Shown here: one piece after another, positions 17,552 through 26,059 of the stretch
Numbering within the stretch: position 1 is the stretch's first letter
Layout: the number at the start of each line of letters is the position of its first letter
NCBI RefSeq assembly: GCF_002091475.1
Contig: NZ_BCTR01000014.1
Coordinates: forward strand, 1 to 64,000
DNA: 64,000 nt
Origin: Sphingomonas azotifigens NBRC 15497
GTDB taxonomy: Bacteria; Pseudomonadota; Alphaproteobacteria; Sphingomonadales; Sphingomonadaceae
Reading direction: 5' to 3'
Translations under genes and position numbers: made by a program
The notes under the pieces: model-generated
Database searches by the model: none
What the model saw: the letters and a program-made list of their open reading frames with translations, nothing else
What the model was told of the DNA's origin: nothing

Positions 17552-18690
17552 AACGCCGCCCGGATCGCGTCGCCGATCAGGGTGCGGCTGTCCTGGTCAA
17601 TCTCGCGGGTATCGAACATGCGGTTGTGGCAGAAGGCGACGGCGAGCTTCAGATCGGGATCGGCCCAGCCGATCGATCCGCCCATGCCCGGATGACACAG
17701 CGCCCGCATGTTGCGCGGTGCGGATACCGGCGGCGCCGCCGCCCCCCCCAGCCAATAGCCCGACCAGGCGATCGGCACGACCATCCCGAAGAACACCGGA
17801 TCCGCGTCCTCGAAATGCGGGCGCGGCGCGGCGAAGCTTGCCACCCGATCGGCCGAGAGTAGGCGCACCCCGTTCAGTTCCCCGCCATTGGCGAGCATCG
17901 CCCAGAAGCGCGCCTCGCTGCGGGCATTGAAAATACCGCCGACCGCCGGAATGCACGCCCGGCGTACATAGGGGCGCTCGAACGGGTCGGGCATGAGATC
18001 GACGATCTTGGGCTGCGCCTCGCGCATCAGGTTGCCGTCCGGCGCGACATAGACCGAGACGGCATCGAGCGTCGCGATGCGCGGCTCGACGCCGTCCGGT
18101 ATTCCCAGCCAGAGATCGGTCGCGCCCAGCGGCTCGGCGATCTCCTCGCGCACGAACTGCCCGAAGGGCCGTCGCTTCGGATCGGTCCGCCGTACGATCT
18201 CGCCCACCAGCCAGCCGAAGGTCATCGACTGATAGGAGGAACGGCTGCCGGCCGGATAGACGCCCGGCATCTCGGCGATCCGCCGGCACATCCAGTCCCA
18301 ATTGGTCATCAGTTCCGGCGTGACATCCGGCGGCATGCGCAGCACGCCGGAGACGTGGCTCAGCACATGGCGAACGGTGACGTCGCCCTTGCCCGCCTGC
18401 GAAAAATCCGGCCAATAGTCCGCGACCGGCGCATCATAGTCGATCAGCCCGCGCTCCGCCTGGAGATGCACCGCCGTCGCGCTGACCGCCTTCGACACCG
18501 AAAAGACGTTGAACAGCGTGTCCGCATCCACCTTGCTGCCGCTCGCCGCATCGGCCAGCCCCGCCCAGCAGTCGACGATCTGGTCCTCGCCCTGCCAGGC
18601 GCAAATCTGGATGCCGATCTCGCGTCCTTCGGCAACCAGCCGGTCCAGAATGGGCTGGACGACGGCGTTCAGGCGATTGGAATGTGCCAT
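17548..18690 (-). CDS. Class C beta-lactamase-fold serine hydrolase (esterase)
   Basis: A 380-residue protein with the SxxK motif in SVSKAV near residue 70, a Tyr-containing second motif SSYQS near residue 152, and HPGMGG near the C-terminus in place of KTG. This pattern fits EstB/LACTB-type esterases rather than true beta-lactamases. There is no signal peptide, so it should be cytoplasmic and hydrolyse an ester or lactone. The ATG at 18690 follows AAGGA. It lies between the E2 core gene (17 nt away) and the GMC oxidoreductase (overlapping), within the 2-oxoacid dehydrogenase operon. Confidence 0.86.
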   Translation of the reverse strand: MAHSNRLNAVVQPILDRLVAEGREIGIQICAWQGEDQIVDCWAGLADAASGSKVDADTLFNVFSVSKAVSATAVHLQAERGLIDYDAPVADYWPDFSQAGKGDVTVRHVLSHVSGVLRMPPDVTPELMTNWDWMCRRIAEMPGVYPAGSRSSYQSMTFGWLVGEIVRRTDPKRRPFGQFVREEIAEPLGATDLWLGIPDGVEPRIATLDAVSVYVAPDGNLMREAQPKIVDLMPDPFERPYVRRACIPAVGGIFNARSEARFWAMLANGGELNGVRLLSADRVASFAAPRPHFEDADPVFFGMVVPIAWSGYWLGGAAAPPVSAPRNMRALCHPGMGGSIGWADPDLKLAVAFCHNRMFDTREIDQDSRTLIGDAIRAAL

Positions 18691-18707
18691 GCTATGTCCT
18701 TGGGTCG

Positions 18708-19451
18708 TCAGGCGACCAGATCGGGGTCGGCGAGCCGCTCGGCAATGAAACGCACGAAGCGCGCGGCATCGGCGCCGTTGATGACGCGGTGGTCGTAGCT
18801 GAGCGAAAGCGGCAGCATCTCCCGCCAAACGACAGCGCCGTCCGCGCCGGGCGTGGCGACGGGCCGCGCGCGCGTGACGCCCAGGATGGCCACCTCCGGC
18901 GCGTTCACAATGGGGGTGAAGGCGGTTCCGCCAATATGGCCGAGCGACGTCAGGGTGATGCACCCGCCGGCCATGTCGCTCATCGGCAATCCCTTCGTCC
19001 GCGCCTTTTCGGAAAGCGCGGTGATCTCGCCGGCGATCTCGCTCACGGTCTTGGTGTCGCAGTCGCGGAGTACCGGAACGAGCAGCCCGCCGGGCGTATC
19101 TACCGCCACGCCGACATGCACATATTTCTTCAGGACCAGCGTCCCGGCCTTGGGGTCCAGCGACGCATTGAACTGCGGGAACGCGGCCAGCGCTTCGGCC
19201 AGCGCCTTCACGAGCAGCGGCACGATCGTCAGCTTGGTCCCGCCGGCGGCATTGTGCGTGCGGCGGCGCGCCTCCAGATCGGTGATGTCCGCCTCGTCAT
19301 GATGCGTGACGTGCGGAATCGCGACCCAGTTGCGGCCGAGGAACGATCCCACCAGCGTCTGGATGCGGCCGAGCTTCTTGACTTCGATCGCGCCGAACTC
19401 GGCGAAATCGGCGGCGGGCCATGGCGCCAGTCCGGACAGCAGGTCGCTCAT
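18708..19451 (-). CDS. 2-oxoacid dehydrogenase E2 catalytic core without lipoyl or subunit-binding domain
   Basis: A 247-residue acyltransferase that starts at the point where the catalytic domain of E2 begins (PWPAADFAEFGAIEVKKL), continues with RNWVAIPHVTHHDEADITDL, and ends with the active-site motif YDHRVINGADAARF. The lipoyl domain and peripheral-subunit-binding domain that normally precede it in one 400-500-residue chain are missing. The lipoyl domain is encoded separately 320 nt upstream, and no subunit-binding domain is seen anywhere. The start overlaps the previous stop (ATGA). It should transfer an acyl group from lipoamide to CoA. How E1 is tethered is open. Confidence 0.9.
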   Translation of the reverse strand: MSDLLSGLAPWPAADFAEFGAIEVKKLGRIQTLVGSFLGRNWVAIPHVTHHDEADITDLEARRRTHNAAGGTKLTIVPLLVKALAEALAAFPQFNASLDPKAGTLVLKKYVHVGVAVDTPGGLLVPVLRDCDTKTVSEIAGEITALSEKARTKGLPMSDMAGGCITLTSLGHIGGTAFTPIVNAPEVAILGVTRARPVATPGADGAVVWREMLPLSLSYDHRVINGADAARFVRFIAERLADPDLVA

Positions 19452-19771
19452 GCGCGCGTCACCTTTTCGGTCAGGCTGCGGAACACCTCGGTCCGCACCG
19501 ACGAGACATCCAGGGCGTCGGAAATCTGCAGCCCGCCGGGGCGCAACTGGCCCAGCACGGCGCCCAGATCGTCGGTTTCGATCTCGTATACTGCGAGATA
19601 GGTATCCGGCGGCGGTGCGTCGGGCGCGAGCGGAACGGGGGCGAAACGCTCGCCGGTGAGGAAGCCGCGCAGGCCGACCACATCGGCAAGGTGCGTCTCG
19701 TCGTACCAGCGATGATACTCCTCCTCGCGTCCCGGCACCGGGCGCGTATGCAGATGCAACTGATAGCGCAT
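19448..19771 (-). CDS. EthD/DUF4286-like dimeric alpha-beta barrel protein
   Basis: A 107-residue protein with MRYQLHLHTRPVPGREEEYHR at the start and WYDETHLADVVGLRGF following, which is typical of EthD-like ferredoxin-fold proteins. It overlaps the lipoyl gene by one base (TAATG) and the E2 core gene by four, so it sits exactly between the two halves of the split E2. Members of this fold bind small ligands or act as lactonases, isomerases or decarboxylases. A role as an accessory or linking subunit of the complex is speculation. Its family assignment is by motif only. Confidence 0.72.
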   Translation of the reverse strand: MRYQLHLHTRPVPGREEEYHRWYDETHLADVVGLRGFLTGERFAPVPLAPDAPPPDTYLAVYEIETDDLGAVLGQLRPGGLQISDALDVSSVRTEVFRSLTEKVTRA

Positions 19772-20001
19772 TACTCGATGACCGCGAGCAGGGTGCCCAC
19801 TTCATAGGTCTCGCCGACCGGCTTCAGGATGCGCAGGGTGCCGGAGGCGGGCGATTCGACTTCCTGCGTCGACTTGTCGCTCTCCAGCGCATAGAGCGGC
19901 TCGCCTTCGACGGCCTGGCCGCCATCGGGCACCAGCCATTCGGCGAGCAGACCTTCGTTCATCGAGAAGCCGATCTTGGGCAGCAGCACTTCGGTGCTCA
20001 T
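19771..20001 (-). CDS. Stand-alone lipoyl-domain protein (E2 swinging arm)
   Basis: A 76-residue protein consisting of one biotinyl/lipoyl domain. LLPKIGFSMNEGLLAEWLV forms the first half, the hairpin ESDKSTQEVES near residue 42 carries the lipoylated Lys, and GTLRILKPVGETYEVGTLLAVI closes the fold. It ends right after the domain with no linker or E1-binding region. The ATG follows AGGAGAAC. Together with the E2 core at 18708-19451 it would replace a conventional E2, acting as a mobile carrier much like GcvH. A lipoate ligase and E3 are not encoded nearby. Confidence 0.92.
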   Translation of the reverse strand: MSTEVLLPKIGFSMNEGLLAEWLVPDGGQAVEGEPLYALESDKSTQEVESPASGTLRILKPVGETYEVGTLLAVIE

Positions 20002-20023
20002 TTCGTTCTCCTGGTCAATACGG

Positions 20024-21034
20024 TCAGAGATGGGCGGCGAGCGTCTGGGCGGCCGCAACGATGTCGGCCGTTCGCGGCGCGAAAGCGCTTTCGAGGGGTT
20101 TCGAGAAGGGTACCGGGCAGAAGGCACCGCCAAGGCGCTTCACCGGCGCGGCGAGCTGGCCGAACAATGCCTCGCCGACGGTCGCCGCGATTTCCGCCCC
20201 GACGCCGAAGGGAGTCACCGCCTCGTGCACGATCAGCAGGCGACGCGTCTTGGCGACCGACGCCAGCACCGTCTCGCGATCCCAGGGCGCGATGGTGCGC
20301 AGATCGATCAGTTCGGCCGAGATGCCGGCCTCCGCCAGTTGCGCCAGCGCCGGCGTCGCTTCCTGAATCATGCGCGCATAGGCCAGGATGGTGACGTCGC
20401 GGCCTTCCGCCAGAACCTTGGCGCGGCCGATCGGCACGCGGTAGCCGCTCGGCGCGGCCTCCGCCTGGTTCCAGTAGGTCGGCAGGTTTTCGATGAACAG
20501 CACCGGATCGGGGTCGTCGATCGCCGAGCGCATAAGGCCATAGGCGTCGGCCGGGCTGGAGGGCGCGACCACCTTGATGCCCGCCGTATGTGCGAACCAG
20601 GCTTCGAGATAATCGCAATGCTGCCCGCCCGAACCGAAGCCGGTGCCCGTCATCGTGCGGATGACGATCGGCACGTTGGTCTGGCCGCCCGACATGAACC
20701 GCAGCTTGGCGGCATGATTGACGATCATGTCCATCGCGACGGTGGTGAAGTTCATCAGCATGATCTCGGCCACCGGCTTGAACCCGGCGAGGCTCGCGCC
20801 GATCGCGGCACCGATGATCGCCTGTTCCGAGATCGGCGTCGTGCGGACGCGATGTTCGCCGAACCGGGTCGACAGCCCACGGGTCACGCCGACGACGCCG
20901 CCCTCCTCCGCGTCGCCGATGTCCTCACCCAGCACCAGCACCGCTTCGTCCTCGGCCAGCGCATCGGCCAGCGCGGCGTTGACGGACTGCAGGATATTCG
21001 ACTTGCCCTCGGCAAGGGCCGCACCACGGCTCAT
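20024..21034 (-). CDS. 2-oxoacid dehydrogenase E1 beta subunit
   Basis: A 336-residue transketolase-like beta subunit of the acetoin/branched-chain/pyruvate type. VLGEDIGD, RTTPISEQAIIGAAIGASL and MNFTTVAMDMIVNHAAKLRF are the characteristic N-terminal blocks, and LIDLRTIAPWD with LLIVHEA marks the C-terminal domain. It overlaps the alpha-subunit gene by 4 nt. With E1 alpha it decarboxylates a 2-oxoacid on thiamine diphosphate and reductively acylates the lipoyl protein. Confidence 0.93.
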   Translation of the reverse strand: MSRGAALAEGKSNILQSVNAALADALAEDEAVLVLGEDIGDAEEGGVVGVTRGLSTRFGEHRVRTTPISEQAIIGAAIGASLAGFKPVAEIMLMNFTTVAMDMIVNHAAKLRFMSGGQTNVPIVIRTMTGTGFGSGGQHCDYLEAWFAHTAGIKVVAPSSPADAYGLMRSAIDDPDPVLFIENLPTYWNQAEAAPSGYRVPIGRAKVLAEGRDVTILAYARMIQEATPALAQLAEAGISAELIDLRTIAPWDRETVLASVAKTRRLLIVHEAVTPFGVGAEIAATVGEALFGQLAAPVKRLGGAFCPVPFSKPLESAFAPRTADIVAAAQTLAAHL

Positions 21035-22014
21035 GCTGCCACCTCCTCGCCAAACACATCGCGCGTCAGTTCCACGGGTTCGGGGAAATCGCTAGCCAGC
21101 GCGAAGTCGACGGCGTCGTCGAGCGCGGCCTCGATCTCGGCCTCCATCGCCGCGAGCTGCGCCTCGTCGGCGATGCCGCTGTCGATCAGGTGCGTGCGGA
21201 AGCGCGGCACCGGATCGGCGGCGACCGCCGCGGCCTTGCGATCCTTGTCCATATAGCCGTCCGCATCGCCGAAGACGTGGCCAAAGAAGCGATAGGTCAT
21301 CGCCTCGATCAGCGTCGGCCCTTCCCCGGCGCGCGCGCGCTCGATCGCGGTTCGGGCGGCGTGATACATTTCGAAGACGTCGTTGCCGTCGACCCGCACG
21401 CCCGGCATGCCATAGGCGCCGCCGCGTGCCGCGACCGGCACGTTGCTGGTCTTGTCATAGGCGGTGTGCTCGCCCCACTCGTTGTTCTGGCACACGAACA
21501 CCACCGGCAGCTTCCAGACGGCGGCGAGATTGAGCGATTCGTGAAACGCGCCGATATTGGCGGCGCCGTCGCCGAAATTCGCGATCGTCACCCGGCCGTC
21601 GCCCTTGAGCTGCGCCGCCCAGGCGAGGCCGTTGGCGATCGGCATCGACGATCCGACAATTCCGGTCGTCACCATCACGCCCGATGCGGGATGGGTGATG
21701 TGCATCGGCCCGCCCTTGCCCTTGCACGTGCCGGTAACGCGGCCTGCGAGTTCCGCCCACAGGTCGCGGAGCGGAACGCCCTTCGCGAGCATGTCGTGGG
21801 TGCCGCGATAGATGGTGCAGATATAGTCGTCGTCGGTCAGGCAGGCGGAGATGCAGCTCGGAATTACCTCCTGCCCGCGCGGGCTGTAATAGGGCATCAC
21901 CAGCCGGCCGGAGCGGATCACCTTGCGGCTGCGCTCGTCGTTCGCCTTGATGAGCGCCATGCGGCGGTAGATGCCGAGCTGGGTAGCCGCGTCGGGCGAG
22001 AATCTGTTGTCCAT
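21031..22014 (-). CDS. 2-oxoacid dehydrogenase E1 alpha subunit (thiamine diphosphate)
   Basis: A 327-residue E1 alpha of the AcoA/BkdA/PdhA group. It has the thiamine-diphosphate motif GDGAANIGAFHES ending in VCQNN about 30 residues later, the KGKGGPMHI segment, YRGTHDMLAKG, and EAMTYRFFGHVFGDADGY near the C-terminus. It heads a seven-gene minus-strand operon (E1a, E1b, lipoyl, EthD-like, E2 core, serine hydrolase, GMC). An operator-like dyad lies 54 nt upstream and a terminator for the preceding operon beyond it. The substrate may be a 2-oxoacid intermediate or acetoin; the catabolic surroundings favour the former. Confidence 0.93.
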   Translation of the reverse strand: MDNRFSPDAATQLGIYRRMALIKANDERSRKVIRSGRLVMPYYSPRGQEVIPSCISACLTDDDYICTIYRGTHDMLAKGVPLRDLWAELAGRVTGTCKGKGGPMHITHPASGVMVTTGIVGSSMPIANGLAWAAQLKGDGRVTIANFGDGAANIGAFHESLNLAAVWKLPVVFVCQNNEWGEHTAYDKTSNVPVAARGGAYGMPGVRVDGNDVFEMYHAARTAIERARAGEGPTLIEAMTYRFFGHVFGDADGYMDKDRKAAAVAADPVPRFRTHLIDSGIADEAQLAAMEAEIEAALDDAVDFALASDFPEPVELTRDVFGEEVAA

Positions 22015-22067
22015 AGGGCGAGGAGTGCCATGCTTGGGGACCCGTCGCCACCGGGGGCGGCTTGGAT

Positions 22068-22081
22068 ATCCCGGTTGTGAA
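22068..22081. promoter_or_regulatory. Candidate operator, ATCC-CGGTTG-TGAA
   Basis: Member of the window-wide dyad set, 54 nt upstream of the E1 alpha start and just past the hairpin that ends the preceding operon. That is where a new promoter would be expected. Confidence 0.5.
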
Positions 22082-22087
22082 AAGTGC

Positions 22088-22113
22088 GGGGCCCCGGCCG
22101 ACGACCGGGCCCC
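22088..22113 (-). terminator. Rho-independent terminator
   Basis: GGGGCCCCGG (22088-22097) pairs with CCGGGCCCC (22105-22113) with one bulged base. On the minus strand the hairpin is followed by GCACTTTT. It sits 7 nt past the end of the ACAD gene at 22120 and would separate that operon from the E1 alpha operon. Confidence 0.72.
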
Positions 22114-22119
22114 GATCGA

Positions 22120-23289
22120 TCAGGCCGGCAGGTCCAGCACGTCCCGCGCCAGGATGCCGCGCTGGATCTCGCTGGTGCCGCCATAGATCGTCGTCGGGCG
22201 CGACTGGATGAAGAAACCCGCCGGGTTGATCGCCCGGTCGCCCTCCACCGGATCGAACAGGCCGGCATCGGTACCGGCAATCTCGATCATCAGGTCCGTG
22301 ATGCGCTGGTACAGGTCGGTCTGGTGCAGCTTCAGCATCGAGACATCGGACCCCAGCGGTTCGCCGCGCCGGACCTGGTCGGCAAAGCGCTCGAACAGGT
22401 CCGAATGGTCGGCAAGGTCCATGTGCAGCCGCACGAACTTGTCGTGGAACAGCGGATCCTCGGCGACGCCATAGTGCGCCGCGAGGTGGCGCAGCCGCTC
22501 CAGCGCGAACGCGGACTGTTTCGGGCTGCCGAAAAAGATCCGCTCGAAGCCGAGCAGCGCCTTCGCCATCGACCAGCCGCGATTGACCTCCCCGACCAGA
22601 TGGCTCGCCGGAACCCGCACGTTATCGAAAAACACCTCGAAATATTCATCGTGCATCTCGAGGTTGATGATCGGCCGCACGGTGACCCCGGGGGCATCCA
22701 TCGGCACCAGCAGGAAGCTGATCCCCGCCTGCTTCTTGGCGGTCTTGTCCGTCCGCGCGAGCAGGAACATCCACTGCGCGTCGGAGGCGAGCGTGGTCCA
22801 AGTCTTCTGGCCGTTGATGACCCATTCGTCGCCATCGAGCACCGCCTCGGTCCGCAGCGCGGCCAGGTCGGATCCCGCGCCCGGCTCCGAATAGCCCTGG
22901 CACCAGATGTGCTCGCCGGACAGGATCTTGGGCAGGAAGCGTTCGCGCTGCGCATCGCTGCCGTAGCGGATCAGCAACGGCCCCAGCATGATGATGCCAT
23001 GGTCGGGCACGCGCGGGGCGCCGTGACGCTCGAATTCGTCGATCAGGATCAGCTGGCGCGCGGGCGACAATCCCATCCCGCCATGCTCGCGCGGCCAGCC
23101 GGGGGCGAGCCAGCCCTTTTCCGACAGGATCATGTACCATTCGCGGACCTCGGCGAAGTGCAGCCGCTTCGCCGGAAATCGCAGATGGTCGGGGCAAGCG
23201 CGTGTCACCCAGTCGCGCACGACCTCCCTGAAGGCGTCATCGTCCAGCCGGTCGAGCGCATCGTGCGCGGCGCGATGCTCGGAATGCAT
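22120..23289 (-). CDS. Acyl-CoA dehydrogenase, larger-subunit steroid type
   Basis: A 389-residue flavoprotein that introduces an alpha-beta double bond in an acyl-CoA. GWPREHGGMGLSP, WCQGYSEPGAGSDLAAL, INGQKTWTT and IYGGTSEIQRGILARDVL are characteristic of the subgroup containing mycobacterial FadE29/FadE26, which lacks the C-terminal EGT glutamate of ordinary ACADs. Those relatives work as alpha2-beta2 heterotetramers. No smaller partner is adjacent; the candidates are the smaller ACADs at 26056 or 54634. It starts one base into the stop of the CoA ligase (TGATG) and ends the four-gene operon from 27123. Confidence 0.88.
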   Translation of the reverse strand: MHSEHRAAHDALDRLDDDAFREVVRDWVTRACPDHLRFPAKRLHFAEVREWYMILSEKGWLAPGWPREHGGMGLSPARQLILIDEFERHGAPRVPDHGIIMLGPLLIRYGSDAQRERFLPKILSGEHIWCQGYSEPGAGSDLAALRTEAVLDGDEWVINGQKTWTTLASDAQWMFLLARTDKTAKKQAGISFLLVPMDAPGVTVRPIINLEMHDEYFEVFFDNVRVPASHLVGEVNRGWSMAKALLGFERIFFGSPKQSAFALERLRHLAAHYGVAEDPLFHDKFVRLHMDLADHSDLFERFADQVRRGEPLGSDVSMLKLHQTDLYQRITDLMIEIAGTDAGLFDPVEGDRAINPAGFFIQSRPTTIYGGTSEIQRGILARDVLDLPA

Positions 23290-24824
23290 CACGATCTCTC
23301 CTTCTCGCGCCTGCGAAGCGCAACCTTGTCGATCTTGCCGTTGGCGATCCTCGGCAGCGCCTCGACGAATTCGACATGCTTCGGGCATTTGTAGCGGGCG
23401 ATGCGGGTGCGGGTATGCTCGATGACGAGCTCCGCCGAGAGCGCCGCACCTGCCGCCAGCACGACATAGGCCTTGACCGCCTCGCCCCATTTCTCGTCCT
23501 GGACACCGATCACCGCCGCCTCGATGACGTCGGGATGGGCGTGCAGCGCGTCCTCGACCTCGCGGCTGTAGATATTCTCGCCGCCGGAGATGATCATGTC
23601 CTTCTTGCGGTCGACCAGATAGAGGAAGTTGTCCTCGTCGACATAGCCGACGTCGCCCGAATGCATCCAGCCGTCGCGCAGTGACTCGGCGGTCGCGACC
23701 GAATTGTTCCAATAGCCTGCAAACACGTTCGGCGACCGGAAGACGACTTCGCCCGGAACGTTCGGGGGACAGACCCTGCCCGCCTCGTCGCGAATCTCGA
23801 CATCGACCTGCGGCGCCGGCCGGCCGACCGAGCGGAGATGCTTCACCGCGTCCGGGCCGGCATCGGGATCGACTTCGTACCGGTAGAGGCCCGATACGCG
23901 GCCTTCGGTCATCCCGTACTGGATGATGAAGATCTTGCCGAGCTTCGCGATCGCGCGTCGCATCAGTTCGGGCGAAGCCGGTGCCCCCGCCACCATCCAG
24001 GACTGCATCGACGACAGGTCGTAATCGTCCGCCACATCGAGCACGGCCTGCAGCATCGTCCCGACCGTCATCGTTCCGGTCACGCGCTCCCGCTCGATAT
24101 CGCGCAGGGCGCGGGCCGGATCGAAGCTGCGGTGCAGGACGACTCGGCCGGAACGCACCTGCTGGCTCAGTCGCGTCCCGTTGCCGCCGATGTGAAACTG
24201 CGGCGAGTGGACGAGCCAGGTGCCCCCCTTCACCATTTCCGATTCCGAAGCGCCGATTTCCGCGCCCGCCAGCACCGCATGCTGGACGAGCATCGCGCCC
24301 TTGGGGCGGCCGGTGGTGCCGCTGGTGTACATCAGATAGCACAGGTCGTCCGGCAGGGCGCGGATCGGCGGCCCTTCGCTGGCCCCGCTGTTGAGGAAGT
24401 CCTCGAAATGCTGCGTGGCGTCGCCCTGGGCACCCTCGCGCAGCCGCAGCCAGACAAGGTCCGGCCGCTGGGCGCGGAACGTCGCCGCGAGCGGCATCAG
24501 GTCCGCCTCGCACACCACGGCGGCCGGCTGGATATCGGAGAGGAGATAGTCGATCTCCGCCTGGGCGAGACGGAAATTGAGCGGGACTGCGGCAAATCCC
24601 GCGAGTTCGGCGGCCCCCATGATCTCGTAGATTTCGAGGCAATTGAGCGCGAGCACCGCGATCCGGTCGCCGCGGCGCAGGCCGGCTGCGTAAAAGGCGT
24701 CGGCAAGGCGGCGGATGCGGTCCAGAAAGGATGCGTGGGTAAGCCGCCGGTCTTCGAAGACGAACGCCTCGCTCTTCCCGAAGTAGCGGGCGTTATATTC
24801 GTGGAGATCCCCTACCGTCTTCAT
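23289..24824 (-). CDS. Acyl-CoA synthetase (AMP-forming, FadD-type)
   Basis: A 511-residue ANL-superfamily ligase that activates a carboxylic acid to its CoA thioester via an acyl-adenylate. The P-loop YTSGTTGRPKGAM lies near residue 170 and the YGMTEGR motif near 300. DGWMHSGDVGYVDED and LVDRKKDMIISGGENIYS mark the hinge, and NGKIDKVALR holds the C-terminal catalytic Lys. It overlaps the ACAD genes on both sides, so activation and first dehydrogenation are co-translated. The substrate is probably a side-chain carboxylate of a cyclic compound, given the steroid-type ACAD neighbours. Confidence 0.92.
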   Translation of the reverse strand: MKTVGDLHEYNARYFGKSEAFVFEDRRLTHASFLDRIRRLADAFYAAGLRRGDRIAVLALNCLEIYEIMGAAELAGFAAVPLNFRLAQAEIDYLLSDIQPAAVVCEADLMPLAATFRAQRPDLVWLRLREGAQGDATQHFEDFLNSGASEGPPIRALPDDLCYLMYTSGTTGRPKGAMLVQHAVLAGAEIGASESEMVKGGTWLVHSPQFHIGGNGTRLSQQVRSGRVVLHRSFDPARALRDIERERVTGTMTVGTMLQAVLDVADDYDLSSMQSWMVAGAPASPELMRRAIAKLGKIFIIQYGMTEGRVSGLYRYEVDPDAGPDAVKHLRSVGRPAPQVDVEIRDEAGRVCPPNVPGEVVFRSPNVFAGYWNNSVATAESLRDGWMHSGDVGYVDEDNFLYLVDRKKDMIISGGENIYSREVEDALHAHPDVIEAAVIGVQDEKWGEAVKAYVVLAAGAALSAELVIEHTRTRIARYKCPKHVEFVEALPRIANGKIDKVALRRREKERS

Positions 24825-26059
24825 CGCGGCAGACCCAGCACGCGTTCGGCCAGCACATTCTTCAGGACCTCGTTGGTCCCGCCCGAGATGGTCCAGCTAT
24901 AGGCGGACAGATAGTCGTCCATATGATTCTCGGTCAGCTTTCCTGCGCCCAGGGCCTTGGGCCGCGCCACCTGCGCAGCAAGGCCGTCTCGCTTGAGAGT
25001 GAAGGTGGTGTACCGCCGCAGCAGCTCGGAATAGCTCAGCTTGACGAGCGTCGGCGTCGGGGAGGTGCCCATGTGCGGATTGTGCACGATCTCGTCGATC
25101 ATGCGGTCCACCAGCGCGCGCACCGCGACTGCCTGCGCATAGAGCCGCAGGAACTGCCGCCGCAGGTCGACGTCGCGCCACCAGGCAAGCTTCCCGCCGC
25201 GTGCATCGGCCAGCACGCCTTCCAGCACGAACTGCATCCGCTGGGCCTGGTCGACGATGATGAGCCCGCGCTCGGCGGACAGCGTCGACTGGGCGATCGC
25301 CCAGCCTTCGTTCTCGCGCCCGATCAGATTCTCGGCCGGGATCTCGACATCGTCGAGAAACACCTCGCAGAATTCCGCATCGCCGTTGATCTGCCGGATG
25401 GGGCGCCGGATCAGCCCGGGCGTATCCATCGGCAGCAGGAAGAAGCTGATGCCGGCCTGCTTCTTCGGCGCATCCGGATCGGTGCGCGCGAGCAGCATGT
25501 AATAATCGGCATGCATGCCGAACGAAGACCAGACCTTCTGGCCGTTGACGACATAGACCACGCTGCCATCGGGCTTCACCTTGCGCTCCGCACGGGTGCG
25601 CAGCGACGCGAGGTCGGACCCGGCACCGGGCTCCGAAAAGCCCTGGCACCACAATTCGCCGCGCTCGCGCACGCCCGTCAGAAACCGATCGCGCTGTTCG
25701 GGCGTGCCATGCGCGAACAGGGTGGCGGGGAGATGATAGAGCGAGACGGTGTACAGCAGCGGCCGCGGCGCGCGGACCTTGCCGAACTCCTCGTTCATCA
25801 CGACCTGGTATTCGAGCGGCAGTTCCTCGCCGCCCCACGCCTTCGGCCAGTGGGCGGTCGCGAGGCCGACCTTCATCAGTTCGCGGAACCACCAGCGCTG
25901 AAAATCGACATAGGCCTGTTCGCCGCCGCCGGTGATGGTGGCGAGCCAGTCCGCGGGAAGCGTGGCCGCCAGCCACGCGCGCACCTCGGCGCGAAAGGCT
26001 TCGGTGTCGCCCAGCTTGGCCAAAGGCTCGAAGCGCCGCTCCGTCGTTGCGACCGTCAC
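24821..26059 (-). CDS. Acyl-CoA dehydrogenase, larger subunit of a probable heteromeric pair
   Basis: A 412-residue ACAD with HWPKAWGGEELP, WCQGFSEPGAGSDLASL, VNGQKVWSS, and ISGGTNEVLKNVLAERVLGL at the C-terminus, where Gly replaces the usual Glu of EGT. The GTG start at 26059 overlaps the stop of the smaller ACAD at 26056 (GTGA). The size and motif division match the FadE26/FadE27-like pairing in which one FAD is bound at the interface of unlike subunits. It should dehydrogenate the CoA ester made by the coupled ligase. Confidence 0.88.
   Translation of the reverse strand: MTVATTERRFEPLAKLGDTEAFRAEVRAWLAATLPADWLATITGGGEQAYVDFQRWWFRELMKVGLATAHWPKAWGGEELPLEYQVVMNEEFGKVRAPRPLLYTVSLYHLPATLFAHGTPEQRDRFLTGVRERGELWCQGFSEPGAGSDLASLRTRAERKVKPDGSVVYVVNGQKVWSSFGMHADYYMLLARTDPDAPKKQAGISFFLLPMDTPGLIRRPIRQINGDAEFCEVFLDDVEIPAENLIGRENEGWAIAQSTLSAERGLIIVDQAQRMQFVLEGVLADARGGKLAWWRDVDLRRQFLRLYAQAVAVRALVDRMIDEIVHNPHMGTSPTPTLVKLSYSELLRRYTTFTLKRDGLAAQVARPKALGAGKLTENHMDDYLSAYSWTISGGTNEVLKNVLAERVLGLPR

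Noticed and set aside
17548..18690. Antibiotic-resistance beta-lactamase
   Set aside because: No signal peptide, no KTG motif, and operon placement among catabolic genes; an esterase is more likely.
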